NCBI GenBank assembly: GCA_964633445.1
Contig: CAZWFW010000001.1
Span: 6,373-70,372, forward strand
Direction of reading: 5' to 3'
Length of the DNA stretch: 64,000 bases
Origin: CAZWFW01 sp964633445
GTDB lineage: Archaea; Undinarchaeota; CAZWFW01
Shown here: piece by piece, positions 27,898-37,050 of the stretch
Layout: the number at the start of each line of letters is the position of its first letter
How positions within the stretch are numbered: position 1 is the stretch's first letter
The notes under the pieces: model-generated
The model's database searches: none
Told to the model about the DNA's origin: nothing
What the model saw: the letters and a program-made list of their open reading frames with translations, nothing else
Translations under genes and position numbers: made by a program

Positions 27898-29411
27898 GGA
27901 TTTAGCAAGAATAGAATAATGTTGGCTAGTAAGGATGTGAAAATGGCAGTTAATATTAAAAATAGACAAAGCATGCCAACAGCAACTAATGTTTTAGGAA
28001 TTACTTGCTTTATATTGATCTTTTTCAAATATCTTAGCTTCAAATATCTCAGCAATATTGCTATTGTTGGGATAATGCATATAAGGAGGAGAAACTCTAA
28101 GGGGTGATATTCCAGTAAATCTAGTAGTAATGATAGAATAAAGCCAAAAATGTAAGGAATTGCTACAAAAAATGCTACTTTTTTAATACCTCTGTTGAAC
28201 TTCAAGAAGAATAGAAGTAATAAAACTGCTATAGTAACGCTTATAGGCACCAAATTATCTGAAATTGCGATTAAAATCGAAGCAGAATTTGAAGGGAGCA
28301 GATACAAATCATCCTTTATTTTATTAGAGTCTATTTCAAATTTCGTGTAAACGTTATCTCCTATTCTTCCATATTTCCCTTTGTAATTTCCTTTATAGGC
28401 CCCTTTCGCGTACACAGCAATTTTTATATCATGGTTAGCCATTAAGAGCAAAGGATAATAAGGCTTGTTATCCAGGGGTATAAACTCTATTTCTATATTA
28501 GCTCTTCTTTGACATTTAAAAAATAGGTCACGAGCAAGACCCCAACGCGCTTCACGGACTTTTTCACATGTTATAGGGATTTTTGTGTAGTCTTCTATGT
28601 AACCAACAATAAAGTATGTTGTATCACTTTTAAGCTTTTCAAGCATCTCTTTTTCTTCTTGAGTCAAATTTCCAAATTTTGACAAATATGCAATGATGTT
28701 CTCGCTTGATGGTATTAGTTCAAGAGCTATGCCGTATTTTTTAATTGTTAGCAGCTTCTTAACTTGCACCTCTTCAGAAACACCAGCGGCACCTATATAA
28801 AAAGTAAATAAATCTAGCCAAGAAGTCAAGGGGCGAATTACTGTAGCTTCAGTAACATCGGAGGCAACTTTTCTTAGGGATTCTTCTATAGGAATGAACT
28901 CTAGATTAATGTTGGTTTCCGTTATGTCGAGTTTAATTTGCTTAGGATATTTAGTTTCAATAGGGATAACCCAAAAAATGTTTGTAAAGTTTTTCTTATC
29001 AATTTTTTCATAGAAGTTCTCTGGTGAAATGTCCCAGCAGTAGATGCAATTATAACAATAGACACAATTTCTGGAAATCTTCCCATACTTCTCTATACAG
29101 TGCTCCAGTACAATCCAATGAAATTTTGGTTCTGGACAAGTTTCCTTATATAATATATGAGAACTAATAGAAAGGTTTAAAGGAAAAATCTTCACGTTGC
29201 CAACGTATGTTTTTATAATCTCTTCTCTTCCAAAATCATTTATTATAGTCATTTTTTCTTTTTCACCATCATACTCAACAATTCCAACCTGATCGTAGCC
29301 GTACAACGACTTTAGCAAAGCTGTTCTTTCTTCAAAAAAGTAAACAGTTCCATCGCAAAACACACTAGGTAAAGTTAAAAGAAATGCTATAGCAATAAGG
29401 AGAAACCTCAT
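27894..29411 (-). CDS. Secreted/membrane protein with cysteine cluster and C-terminal helices, unknown
   Basis: From ATG 29411 the protein begins with a signal peptide (MRFLLIAIAFLLTLPSVFC); upstream starts at 29435 or 29474 are possible. An extracellular part of about 350 residues contains a tight cysteine cluster (CVYCYNCIYC) that could bind metal or form disulfides, and the C-terminal third has about four helices (ISVTIAVLLLLFFLKF; VAFFVAIPYIFGFILSLLL; FLLLICIIPTIAILL; LFLILTAIFTSLLANIILF). I do not recognise the family. It follows the COG4741-type nuclease gene and is likely cotranscribed with it. Confidence 0.65.
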   Translation of the reverse strand: MRFLLIAIAFLLTLPSVFCDGTVYFFEERTALLKSLYGYDQVGIVEYDGEKEKMTIINDFGREEIIKTYVGNVKIFPLNLSISSHILYKETCPEPKFHWIVLEHCIEKYGKISRNCVYCYNCIYCWDISPENFYEKIDKKNFTNIFWVIPIETKYPKQIKLDITETNINLEFIPIEESLRKVASDVTEATVIRPLTSWLDLFTFYIGAAGVSEEVQVKKLLTIKKYGIALELIPSSENIIAYLSKFGNLTQEEKEMLEKLKSDTTYFIVGYIEDYTKIPITCEKVREARWGLARDLFFKCQRRANIEIEFIPLDNKPYYPLLLMANHDIKIAVYAKGAYKGNYKGKYGRIGDNVYTKFEIDSNKIKDDLYLLPSNSASILIAISDNLVPISVTIAVLLLLFFLKFNRGIKKVAFFVAIPYIFGFILSLLLDLLEYHPLEFLLLICIIPTIAILLRYLKLRYLKKINIKQVIPKTLVAVGMLCLFLILTAIFTSLLANIILFLLNP

Positions 29412-29457
29412 TAAGTTTTTATTTTGATGTCCCATTAATAAACTTAAGGAAAATCTT

Positions 29458-29976
29458 TTATTTGGAATTCTCAAATTTCTTTATTTCTTCCTGCAGATGC
29501 AGGAGTAACCACGAAACCCTACCTTTTTCTACCAATTCTTTGATTAACCTTTCCACTTTGCTTAAACTTGCTGTCTTCCCGCTCTTAACTTCAACAAATA
29601 TTATTTCCTCAGGCTCTTCTTTATGCAAACCTTTAAACACGACAAAATCCACGGGAGTCCCTAAGAATCTAACATCCTTTGGTTCAATTCCGTAATTTGA
29701 AAACAAAATTATTGGTGCTAGTTGCTCACCTACTCTTCCCAAAATAGTTGCTGCTGATCTTTTTACAGCATCCTCCCTGATATCCTCCTCCGCTTTAAGC
29801 CTCCATTCCTCAAATAAAACTTTTGCTCTTTCATTAGCTTCTCGTTCAAGCTCTGAAACACGCCAGTTATCAAATAATTTCCTTGCTCTTTCCTCAATTT
29901 CGTCTTTGATTTTCAAGTAATTCCAGAATAATACTAACAAAGCAACAATTAATATTAATAGTATAAGTTCAAGCAT
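29458..29976 (-). CDS. Membrane-anchored Holliday-junction-resolvase-related nuclease (COG4741-type)
   Basis: A 172-residue protein with an N-terminal helix (LILLILIVALLVLFWNYL), a charged coiled-coil-like stretch (EIEERARKLFDNWRVSELER) and a C-terminal PD-(D/E)xK nuclease core: GRVGEQLAPIIL, then LGTPVDFVVF with the catalytic Asp, and IIFVEVKSGK with Glu-x-Lys. This layout matches the archaeal COG4741 group, described as distantly related to Hjc resolvases and predicted to be secreted or membrane-bound. Target unknown; an extracytoplasmic or membrane-tethered DNA nuclease is plausible. Confidence 0.82.
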   Translation of the reverse strand: MLELILLILIVALLVLFWNYLKIKDEIEERARKLFDNWRVSELEREANERAKVLFEEWRLKAEEDIREDAVKRSAATILGRVGEQLAPIILFSNYGIEPKDVRFLGTPVDFVVFKGLHKEEPEEIIFVEVKSGKTASLSKVERLIKELVEKGRVSWLLLHLQEEIKKFENSK

Positions 29977-30085
29977 TTTAATTTGTGTTTATTTAATCTT
30001 ATTAAATAAATTTAGAGGCAAGCTACATCCTACTATCTTCCTTAGCTTAAAACGCATAAATATATTCAAATAATTTTATAATAAA

Positions 30086-31447
30086 ATGGTGGGTATACAA
30101 GAGATCCCAGAGGATGTTAGAGAATTGGAAAGAGTTGCTGCACATAGCCACATTAAGGGCTTGGGATTAGAAGGCTTGAAGGCAAAATTTATTGCTGATG
30201 GATTTGTTGGGCAAGAAGAGGCAAGAGAAGCTGCAGGTATAATTGTTAGGCTTATAAAAGCTGGTAGATTTGGTGGAAGAGCGATATTGATCGCTGGACC
30301 ACCTGGCACAGGTAAGACTGCAATTGCTGTGGGTATAGCAAGGGAGCTTGGTAAAGACGTTCCGTTTGTTCCTTTAACCGCAAGCGAAATATACTCTGCT
30401 GAAGTTAAGAAAACGGAATTTTTGACACAAACACTAAGAAAGGCTATTGGTGTTAGAATAAGGGAATTAAGGAAAGTTTATGAGGGTGAAGTAGTTGAGC
30501 TTAATATTGAGCGCAAACCCCATCCCTATAATCCATATTTTCAGATTCCTGTAGCTGCAACAGTTAAGCTTGAGACTAAGGATGAATCAAAACGTTTGAG
30601 CGTTGATCAGAATTTCGCAATGCAATTGATGCAGCAGGGTGTTAATGAAGGGGATGTTATACAAATAGATGTTGATGGCGGGCGATTAATAAGACTTGGA
30701 CCAAGTGAGAGAATAGCTAATAAACTCAAGGATATAACTACTGAAAAGCCAGTTCCTCTGCCAGTAGGTAAAGTACTTAAAGAAAAGGAATTTGTTTATG
30801 TGCTTAGCTTACATCAGCTTGATATGATGCGTGCTAGAAGTGAGGTTGACATATTTGGCTTGCTTTTTGGTTCAACAAGAAAGGAGGTTGATTCCGAGGT
30901 AAGGAGAGAGGTAGATGAACTTGTAAAAGAGATGGTTGAAAAAGGTAAAGCTGAGCTTGTACCAGGGGTAATATTTATTGATGAATGCTCACTGCTTGAT
31001 ATTGAAACGTATGCATTTCTTAACAGAGCGTTGGAGCAAGAATTAAGTCCAATAATAATATTTGCTACAAATAGAGGAACCGCAAGAATTAGGGGCACTG
31101 ATCAGGTTTCCCCTCATGCAATGCCGCTTGATTTGCTTGATAGAGTTCTGATAATTACCACAAGACCGTATAATGAGGAGGAGATAAGAGAGATAATAAA
31201 GATAAGAGCTAAGGCAGAAAAAATTGGAATTGATGAGCAGGCATTGGAATTATTAACGAAACTTGGAGTTGAGCGTTCCTTGCGTTATGCTTTGCAATTA
31301 CTTGCGCCAGCTTATGAAGTTGCTAAGGAAGAAGGTAAGGAAAAAGTTTGTAAAGAACATGTTGAAGCTGTTGCTAAGCTATTTGTTGATGTTAAGAAAT
31401 CATCTAAATACTTAAAGAAGATGGAGGAAAAATTGCTTAGTTACTAA
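30086..31447 (+). CDS. TIP49/RuvB-like AAA+ ATPase
   Basis: A 453-residue protein homologous to eukaryotic RUVBL1/2. It shows ERVAAHSHIKGLGLE at the N-terminus, Walker A GPPGTGKTA (about residues 72-80), an inserted OB-fold domain II (about 120-290), Walker B VIFIDECSLLD, sensor 1 FATNRG, the LLDRVLII arginine-finger region, and the C-terminal lid with sensor 2 (ERSLRYALQLL). In eukaryotes these ATPases act in chromatin remodelling and snoRNP assembly; in archaea the role is unsettled. An A/T-rich TATA-like AAATATA at 30057 lies about 28 bases upstream, so the gene is probably leaderless. Confidence 0.95.
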   Translation: MVGIQEIPEDVRELERVAAHSHIKGLGLEGLKAKFIADGFVGQEEAREAAGIIVRLIKAGRFGGRAILIAGPPGTGKTAIAVGIARELGKDVPFVPLTASEIYSAEVKKTEFLTQTLRKAIGVRIRELRKVYEGEVVELNIERKPHPYNPYFQIPVAATVKLETKDESKRLSVDQNFAMQLMQQGVNEGDVIQIDVDGGRLIRLGPSERIANKLKDITTEKPVPLPVGKVLKEKEFVYVLSLHQLDMMRARSEVDIFGLLFGSTRKEVDSEVRREVDELVKEMVEKGKAELVPGVIFIDECSLLDIETYAFLNRALEQELSPIIIFATNRGTARIRGTDQVSPHAMPLDLLDRVLIITTRPYNEEEIREIIKIRAKAEKIGIDEQALELLTKLGVERSLRYALQLLAPAYEVAKEEGKEKVCKEHVEAVAKLFVDVKKSSKYLKKMEEKLLSY

Positions 31448-31602
31448 TTAAAGCAATACATAAACTTTTACAGATTTTTAATGACTATAGAAAACTGGAA
31501 AATTTGGAAAGTTCATTTTTGGAAATTTTCAAAGTAATGATATATATCAGCAACCTCTATAACGTTAGATGTTTTTATTTCTGGAAAATACGTGATGCAT
31601 AC

Positions 31603-32538
31603 TCATTTTATTTTTATACTCCTTACAATGTCTTTTCCAAATGCTATATTAAGAATAAGGTTAAGATAACATTCACCTTCACCAAATCCTATTAAAACTG
31701 GCTTTTTAACGCTTAATTTTTCTAAAAGTTTTGAAGGATGGATATTCTTCGATAAGGAAAGTACTATGAAATCGTCATCCAGATTCAATTGCTTTACCAC
31801 ATTAATTGAGCCCCTGCTTGCTTCCGCAAGAGTTAAACTGAATTTCCTATTCTTTCCAACACAGCACAACTCCACTCTTGCACCTCTGCATTTTCTCTTT
31901 GGAAGGGTTTCAAGAGTCCCCTCAATTTTTCCTTCTTCTATTTTACCGAAAAACCTTGCATTTCCCTTTTCATCATATATTTCAAGTGACACCTCCTTGT
32001 TTGGAAGATAACATACCTTTGGTATGAGTAAAAGATACGCTTTAGAGCCCTCTATTTCAAATTCTAGAGAAGGCAAGTGCATATAGCTTGTTAAGTCTTT
32101 TCTTACAAAAATCGTATTTTTCCTTAGAAACTCGGGATTAATCTTAACATCATCACCAAAGCCCTCCTGCATAGAATTAAAGTTACTGCTTATATTATAC
32201 GTTACTACCCTGCCATAATACTCCCATTCTCCAACTATATCCAAGTAGCCTAATTTATATCTTGTCTTGCGTCTAAATTTAATTCTTTCCAAAGAACTGC
32301 TTTCAGCATCAAAAATTTCGCTAACAAAGCTTAAAATCTTTCTTTTCTTTTTTTGCTTAAAAAACATAAGCAAGAAAAACGCAACATTTATAATCGCTAG
32401 TAGAAGAACAAGGTATTTTATTGAAGGAGCTTTCAGATAGAAAAGGAGGAAGATGAAGAACGCTAATAGCGCAACGAAAGGTGCTACTGCTAAGGTGAAT
32501 ATCCTGCTACCATAATCTTTAACTATGTGAAATTTCAT
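31603..32538 (-). CDS. Membrane protein, two N-terminal helices, unknown
   Basis: A 311-residue protein with two N-terminal helices (LAVAPFVALLAFFIFLLFYL; YLVLLLAIINVAFFLLMFF), a basic linker (KQKKKRK) and a soluble cytoplasmic-looking region rich in beta strands (YELGY-like RYKLGYLDIVGEWEYYG). No catalytic motif recognised. It precedes the Dcd-like gene on the same strand; a functional link is not evident. Confidence 0.6.
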   Translation of the reverse strand: MKFHIVKDYGSRIFTLAVAPFVALLAFFIFLLFYLKAPSIKYLVLLLAIINVAFFLLMFFKQKKKRKILSFVSEIFDAESSSLERIKFRRKTRYKLGYLDIVGEWEYYGRVVTYNISSNFNSMQEGFGDDVKINPEFLRKNTIFVRKDLTSYMHLPSLEFEIEGSKAYLLLIPKVCYLPNKEVSLEIYDEKGNARFFGKIEEGKIEGTLETLPKRKCRGARVELCCVGKNRKFSLTLAEASRGSINVVKQLNLDDDFIVLSLSKNIHPSKLLEKLSVKKPVLIGFGEGECYLNLILNIAFGKDIVRSIKIK

Positions 32539-32563
32539 GATAATTTAGTACTAACAAAACAAT

Positions 32564-33055
32564 TCAAATAACTTTACCACCTTGATACCTACCATTGTAT
32601 TTCTCAGCTTTTCCTTCAACTTTTTCAAAAACAATTTGAGCAATTTTGGCAAACCTTTTAACTCTAAATTCGTAATTTGAAAAATTCTTAATACCAAAAG
32701 TTAATGCGCCTTTATAACCAGGATCTACTAATGCTGTAAAAATATAAACTCCGCATCTAAAAAGCGTAGATCTTGGTAAAATTCTTGCAATTAAGTTACT
32801 TGGAATATTAACCTTTTCAACAGTTTTTACAAGATAATACTCATTTGGTTTAATTACATAAACATCCCCACAAATCTCTTCAACTTCTGGAAGCTTTCTT
32901 GAATTAATTCCAAGTCTAGCATCACTTTTTATCTTATACAGAACATCAAGTCTCAAATCATAGCCTGCTCCTTGCAAATTTTCTTTCTTAAAATTCTCTA
33001 TTAAAGGAGGGTTTTCCGCAACTAACTTTTCAATTTCACTTTTTGCAAGTATCAT
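32564..33055 (-). CDS. dCTP deaminase/dUTPase-fold protein
   Basis: A 163-residue trimeric-fold dCTP deaminase/dUTPase homologue: GAGYDLRL near residue 29, ARILPRSTLFRCGV (the R-S-T/S nucleotide-binding motif), FTALVDPGYKGALTF and a short C-terminal tail. dCTP deaminase usually has a catalytic Glu in the strand after DPG-x-x-G (L/T-x-L/F-E); this protein has TFGIKN there, with no Glu. That leaves dUTPase, or a diverged activity, as possible. Either way the role is in dUMP/dUTP metabolism. Start at ATG 33055. Confidence 0.82.
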   Translation of the reverse strand: MILAKSEIEKLVAENPPLIENFKKENLQGAGYDLRLDVLYKIKSDARLGINSRKLPEVEEICGDVYVIKPNEYYLVKTVEKVNIPSNLIARILPRSTLFRCGVYIFTALVDPGYKGALTFGIKNFSNYEFRVKRFAKIAQIVFEKVEGKAEKYNGRYQGGKVI

Positions 33056-33083
33056 ATAGTTATTTTAGGTTTTTTGAAAAATT

Positions 33084-33324
33084 TATCTTCATGTTGTTTG
33101 CAAGACCCAATGCGTAAGCGTGGGGATACGCAATGGGAGGCGGGTGGGAAATATTTAAATACTTTGAAGTTGTATAAACAGTAATCTCGCAACAGCCGTT
33201 AAGGCCGGACAGCCCGTGAGGATAACGGGTAGTGGCCTCGTGAACAGGCCTGTGAGGATAAGGGTGGTAGAAATCCACCAAACTCCTCACGAAGCTCCTT
33301 TCGTAAGGGAGGGGCAGTTTACAG
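33084..33324 (+). mobile_element. Orfless IS200/605-like remnant carrying a structured RNA
   Basis: The left part (33084-33108, TATCTTCATGTT...TTGCAAGACCC) matches 45269-45293 in all but about three positions. The right part ends GAAGC, an imperfect hairpin (33295-33311), then GGGGCAGTTTACAG, which parallels the end of the element at 62284-62400. That end resembles what I recall of the terminal hairpin and AGTTCAC boundary of IS605/TnpB-type elements. No transposase or TnpB frame is inside, so this would be a non-autonomous (PATE-like) copy. Confidence 0.55.
33143..33162 (+). promoter_or_regulatory. Strong BRE/TATA-like promoter box of the structured RNA
   Basis: GGGAAATATTTAAATA occurs here and, on the other strand, at 62387-62402, in both cases inside the same G-rich context (GGAGG...GGTGGGAAA) and upstream of the CGTGAAC hairpin. 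TTTAAATA at 33154-33161 predicts a transcription start near 33181-33187. Confidence 0.55.
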
Positions 33325-33335
33325 CCCTGTTTTTC
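33181..33335 (+). ncRNA. Structured RNA, omega-RNA-like, with CGTGAAC-loop hairpin
   Basis: Downstream of the promoter-like box the sequence is much more G+C-rich than its surroundings and highly foldable. CCCGT/ACGGG encloses GAGGATA; GGCCT-CGTGAAC-AGGCC forms a hairpin at 33234-33250; GGTGG/CCACC forms another around 33265-33278; an imperfect terminal hairpin (33295-33311) precedes GGGCAGTTTACAGCCC and a T5 run, which could terminate transcription. GTGAGGATAA occurs twice. The 62284-62367 RNA shares the CGTGAAC hairpin and terminal sequence. The best analogy is the TnpB omega-RNA, here without tnpB. Confidence 0.5.
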
Positions 33336-34106
33336 CAATATTTCTTGAGAAGCTCTCCAGAAGCATATGCACTAAGAAGTGCGAAAAGTGAAAAATTAAC
33401 TCTTCTTTCAAAGCTGCCAATTAATTTCACTTCTACAAATTCCTTTCTTTCAAAAGCTTTGACAAGAATTCTACAAACCTTTCTATTGTTTAAATAACCC
33501 TCCAAATAAATAAACTCGTTTTTTAAAATTTTTATAGTGTAGGATGTTTTTTTGATTTTACCCATTAAAAATCTAAATTCGCTATTCTTTATCAAAAGTT
33601 TTGCGAATTGTTTTCTTAGTGAAAGCAATATCGGATTTCCACTCCCACCAAATTCCAAAATAACGTCCTTTAAAGACTTTTTAGTAGTAAGAATTATTTT
33701 ACCCTCCAGATATACAGGTATCGAAAAAAGTAGATAATAGGAGGTAGAAACAGCATCCAGCCAGATCTCGTAATAACAATGTTTACAGAATAGAAAAAGT
33801 GAAAATGAAGATAGAAAATATCCAGGGGAATGAGGAATACCATTTTTAATGAAAGGGAATATTAGAGCATAGATACATGAATGCAACAAAAATAGATATG
33901 TTGCTAAAAATAGTTTAAGCAAACCAAAAATTATAAACAGAGAATCGAGAAGATAAATCAAACTTACCAATAAAAGTGCAAAAGTAGCATAAAGGTATTT
34001 TTAAAATAATTTCTCTTAATTCAAAAATTAATAAATAAAATGTTAAATAGTAAAAGCTTAAGTATATGCCCAATAGGAAAATCTTGTAAATTTTGCTGAA
34101 GTTCAT
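33287..34106 (-). pseudogene. Frameshifted membrane protein gene
   Basis: A 63-codon frame starts at ATG 34106, eleven bases after the RecJ stop (MNFSKIYKIFLLGIYLSFYY). A second frame, open from just upstream of 34000 down to 33287 but without an ATG start, continues the membrane protein (KYLYATFALLLVSLIYLLDS). Removing one A from the A5 run near 34000 would join them in one frame, giving about 270 residues with several N-terminal helices and a soluble C-terminal part. The C-terminal residues (NRAVNCPSLTKGAS) are the antisense of the structured RNA element, so its arrival probably replaced the original end. Family unknown. Confidence 0.6.
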
Positions 34107-34117
34107 AAATTTCCATA

Positions 34118-35542
34118 TTATTCTTGTTTTATTTTGCTAATATTAATTTGCCTCACCAACAACTTCTCAAATTTCTCAATAAATTCGCTTATTTTATCCT
34201 TAGGAACAAACGCTCCTGCTGCTGGTGCGTGTCCTCCACCACTACCTCCAACTTCGCTTGCAGCAATCCTTATCGCCTTACCTAAATTCATATTTTTCAT
34301 TGCAAGTAATTTTGAGCATCTTGCTGAAACTTTGTACCCCTTTTCAGTCTCAACGAATCCTACTAATGGTTTATAGTGGTTAACAATATCAGAACCTAAA
34401 ATTAATCCAACAACACTTCCAAGCAAAACTGCATCTACTTTATTTTTAGCATCGAAAAATTGCAAATAGCCTTTTGGCGCGTAATCAATACCCTCCTCAA
34501 TAATTACCTCACATGCCTTAGCTAAGTTGCGTCTATGCTTTTCAAGCAACCTCTGCAAAACCTTATAATACAACCCACGTCTACCGGTGGCAACCTCTAT
34601 GCCAATGATTTCTTTTTTATTTCGTCCAGCAGCATTTAAACAAGTAGCGAACTCTTCCACATCTTTTAATGGTGATTTGTCGCTTTCATCTTTAAGCGAA
34701 TATACTTCACCGATTATAAGTTTTGGAACATAAATGGCAAGCTCCTTTGGTGCATATGCCATTGCTCTTGCTATCAAAGCATCCGCAATTTTTCTTTTTT
34801 CCTCTTCACTTAAATCAACAAGTCTTCGCCAGGAATTTTCTTTATTATCATTTTGTAATTTTATACCTAATTTGTTAAGAAAATTTATACTGCCTGCCTC
34901 ACTACCAGAGATACCTGGAATGTAAGGATCCGTAAGCAGCTCTAATGCCTTGAAAACTGGTCTTGTATATCTTCCATAAAGCGCTAAGTCAACTTTAACT
35001 TCTATCTTATCAGCCTTTATGGCATCCTCCAGTATTTTCCTATTCATCCCTGTGAAACTGCCCCAGAAGTTTTGCATATCCCCAATTGCCCCTATAATAG
35101 CGAGATAACTTAAATCTACATTTCTTTCATTTAAATACTTAGCAAATAGATATGCTGAACCAGCTCCAGAAATTTCGCTGGATCCATCTATTCCAAAAAA
35201 GTAAGGATTGAAATGCACAAGTTCTTGCCAACTTTCACGTTCAGGTTGGTGATGATCAAGAATAATGGTGTCATGCCCCTTAAATTTTTCCTTAAGTAAA
35301 TTCGTTTGTCCAGAACCAAGATCCGTAAAGAATGTTAAGTCATCTGGAGCTAAATCCTCTATTGTTTCTGGGTCTATTTGCCTGATAGTAACAATATTCG
35401 CCTCAGCACCTTCCCTCTGCAAACATTTATAAAGAATAGCTGCTGCAGACAAACCATCAGCATCTATATGCGATATAATAGTTATGGAATCATTTTTGTG
35501 CTTTCTGAACAAATCTATTGCCTTTTTTATTATTCTTATCAT
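34118..35542 (-). CDS. recJ: Archaeal RecJ-like DHH-family exonuclease
   Basis: A 474-residue DHH/DHHA1 protein. DHH domain: SHIDADGLSAAAIL (motif I), TFFTDLGSGQ (motif II), IILDHHQPE (DHH motif III), and AIIGAIGDMQN (motif IV). DHHA1 domain: GGSGGGHAPAAGAFVP near the C-terminus. Archaeal RecJ homologues act as nucleases at replication forks (GINS-associated) or as RecJ-like exonucleases; this short form lacks bacterial C-terminal OB extensions. Divergent from aspS with a 49-base shared promoter region. Confidence 0.93.
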   Translation of the reverse strand: MIRIIKKAIDLFRKHKNDSITIISHIDADGLSAAAILYKCLQREGAEANIVTIRQIDPETIEDLAPDDLTFFTDLGSGQTNLLKEKFKGHDTIILDHHQPERESWQELVHFNPYFFGIDGSSEISGAGSAYLFAKYLNERNVDLSYLAIIGAIGDMQNFWGSFTGMNRKILEDAIKADKIEVKVDLALYGRYTRPVFKALELLTDPYIPGISGSEAGSINFLNKLGIKLQNDNKENSWRRLVDLSEEEKRKIADALIARAMAYAPKELAIYVPKLIIGEVYSLKDESDKSPLKDVEEFATCLNAAGRNKKEIIGIEVATGRRGLYYKVLQRLLEKHRRNLAKACEVIIEEGIDYAPKGYLQFFDAKNKVDAVLLGSVVGLILGSDIVNHYKPLVGFVETEKGYKVSARCSKLLAMKNMNLGKAIRIAASEVGGSGGGHAPAAGAFVPKDKISEFIEKFEKLLVRQINISKIKQE

Positions 35543-35591
35543 TTTACACTCAGATTAAAATATGAGATTTAGCTATTTTTAAATTTAAACA

Positions 35592-36929
35592 ATGAAAGAC
35601 GCGGGAATAAGCATAGAGGATATTGGCAAATTAAGGAGAACTCACTATACTATAGATGTTATAGAGGAGGAAGAAGGGAAAGAAGTTGTATTAATGGGAT
35701 GGGTTCATGAAATAAGGGATTTGGGAGGTATAAAATTTCTTTTGCTTAGAGATAGAGAGGGTATAATTCAAATAACTTTTCCAAAGAAGAAAGTGCCAGG
35801 GAATATCTTTAAAATTGCTTCAAAGTTAACAAAGGAGAGTATTATAGCTGTTAAAGGAAAAATTATAAGAAATAAGCAAGCCCCCAATAGTGTTGAAATT
35901 TTACCGAGCGATTTAAAGGTTTTAAGTTTGGCTGATGCTTTATTACCTTTAGATGTAACTGAAAAGGTTAAGGCTGATTTGGATACGCGTTTAGATGCAA
36001 GAGTTTTGGATTTGAGGAAGCCAAAAATTCAGGCGATTTTTAAAATTAGAATGACAATTTTAAATGCATTCAGAGAGTATTTGAAAAATCAAGGATTTAT
36101 TGAAGTTAACACGCCAACAATAGTGGCTGCCGCTACTGAAGGTGGTGCAGAGCTATTCCCTGTAGCATATTTTGAAAGAGAGGCATTTCTAAGGCAATCA
36201 CCTCAATTGTATAAACAAATGCTCATGGCCACAGGATTTGATAGGGTCTTTGAGATTTGCCCAGTTTTTAGAGCAGAAAAGCACAATACCGTTAGGCATC
36301 TAAACGAAATTACGCAAATGGATATTGAAATGGCTTTCGCAACACATGAAGATGCCATGCGGATGCTTGAGAATGTTGTTAGGTACATGATTGAAAAAGT
36401 TGCCAAGGAAAACAAAAGAGAATTAGAATTACTTAATAAAAAGATTGATGTGCCTGAAACACCATTTAAAAGGCTTACCTATGATGAAGTTCTTGAGATA
36501 GCAAAGAAGTATAACTTAGCGTTTGAATGGGGCGAAGATGTACCCACGCAAGTTATGAAATTGCTTGGCAAGCTATACAAAGATCCTATTTTTATTGTAG
36601 ACTGGCCTACGGAAGCAAGAGCTTTTTATGCAATGCCGCATGAAGATGATGAGAAATATTGCTATGCATTCGATTTGGCTTATAGAGGTATTGAGATTTC
36701 CTCTGGCACATGCAGAATTCATCAGTACGATTTGCTTGTGAAGCAATTAAAGGCTAGAGGATTAAGCGTTGAGAGCTTTAAAGCTTATCTTGACGCTTTT
36801 AGATATGGAATGCCTCCGCATGCAGGTTGGTCTATTGGAGCCGAGCGTTTTTTAATGGCTTTGCTTGATTTGGATAATATAAGAGAAGCTACGCTATTTC
36901 CGAGGGATAGGAAAAGGTTATTGCCTTAA
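35592..36929 (+). CDS. aspS: Aspartyl-tRNA synthetase (archaeal type)
   Basis: A 445-residue class II synthetase. The N-terminal OB-fold anticodon domain ([25 protein letters not shown]) is followed by the catalytic core: [56 protein letters not shown] (motif 2), and [14 protein letters not shown] (motif 3). The absence of the bacterial GAD insertion and the length identify the archaeal form. Whether it is discriminating or also charges tRNA-Asn cannot be settled here. TATA-like TTAAAATAT near 35557 indicates a nearly leaderless transcript. Confidence 0.97.
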   Translation: MKDAGISIEDIGKLRRTHYTIDVIEEEEGKEVVLMGWVHEIRDLGGIKFLLLRDREGIIQITFPKKKVPGNIFKIASKLTKESIIAVKGKIIRNKQAPNSVEILPSDLKVLSLADALLPLDVTEKVKADLDTRLDARVLDLRKPKIQAIFKIRMTILNAFREYLKNQGFIEVNTPTIVAAATEGGAELFPVAYFEREAFLRQSPQLYKQMLMATGFDRVFEICPVFRAEKHNTVRHLNEITQMDIEMAFATHEDAMRMLENVVRYMIEKVAKENKRELELLNKKIDVPETPFKRLTYDEVLEIAKKYNLAFEWGEDVPTQVMKLLGKLYKDPIFIVDWPTEARAFYAMPHEDDEKYCYAFDLAYRGIEISSGTCRIHQYDLLVKQLKARGLSVESFKAYLDAFRYGMPPHAGWSIGAERFLMALLDLDNIREATLFPRDRKRLLP

Positions 36930-37050
36930 ATTTTGGTTATCTAGTTAAAACCTCTTAGCATCTTAAACATAATTTTTGCATAAGTTACTAGTTTGCACGG
37001 ATTATAATGTTGGAAATCCTAAATTATACTCAAAATTCGGAAAATAGAAA

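Noticed and set aside
33060..33338. Open frame of about 90 codons on the minus strand across the structured RNA
   Set aside because: It is rich in Pro, His and Tyr, has no domain character, and reads straight through conserved hairpins and the promoter box; it is the antisense of an RNA element.
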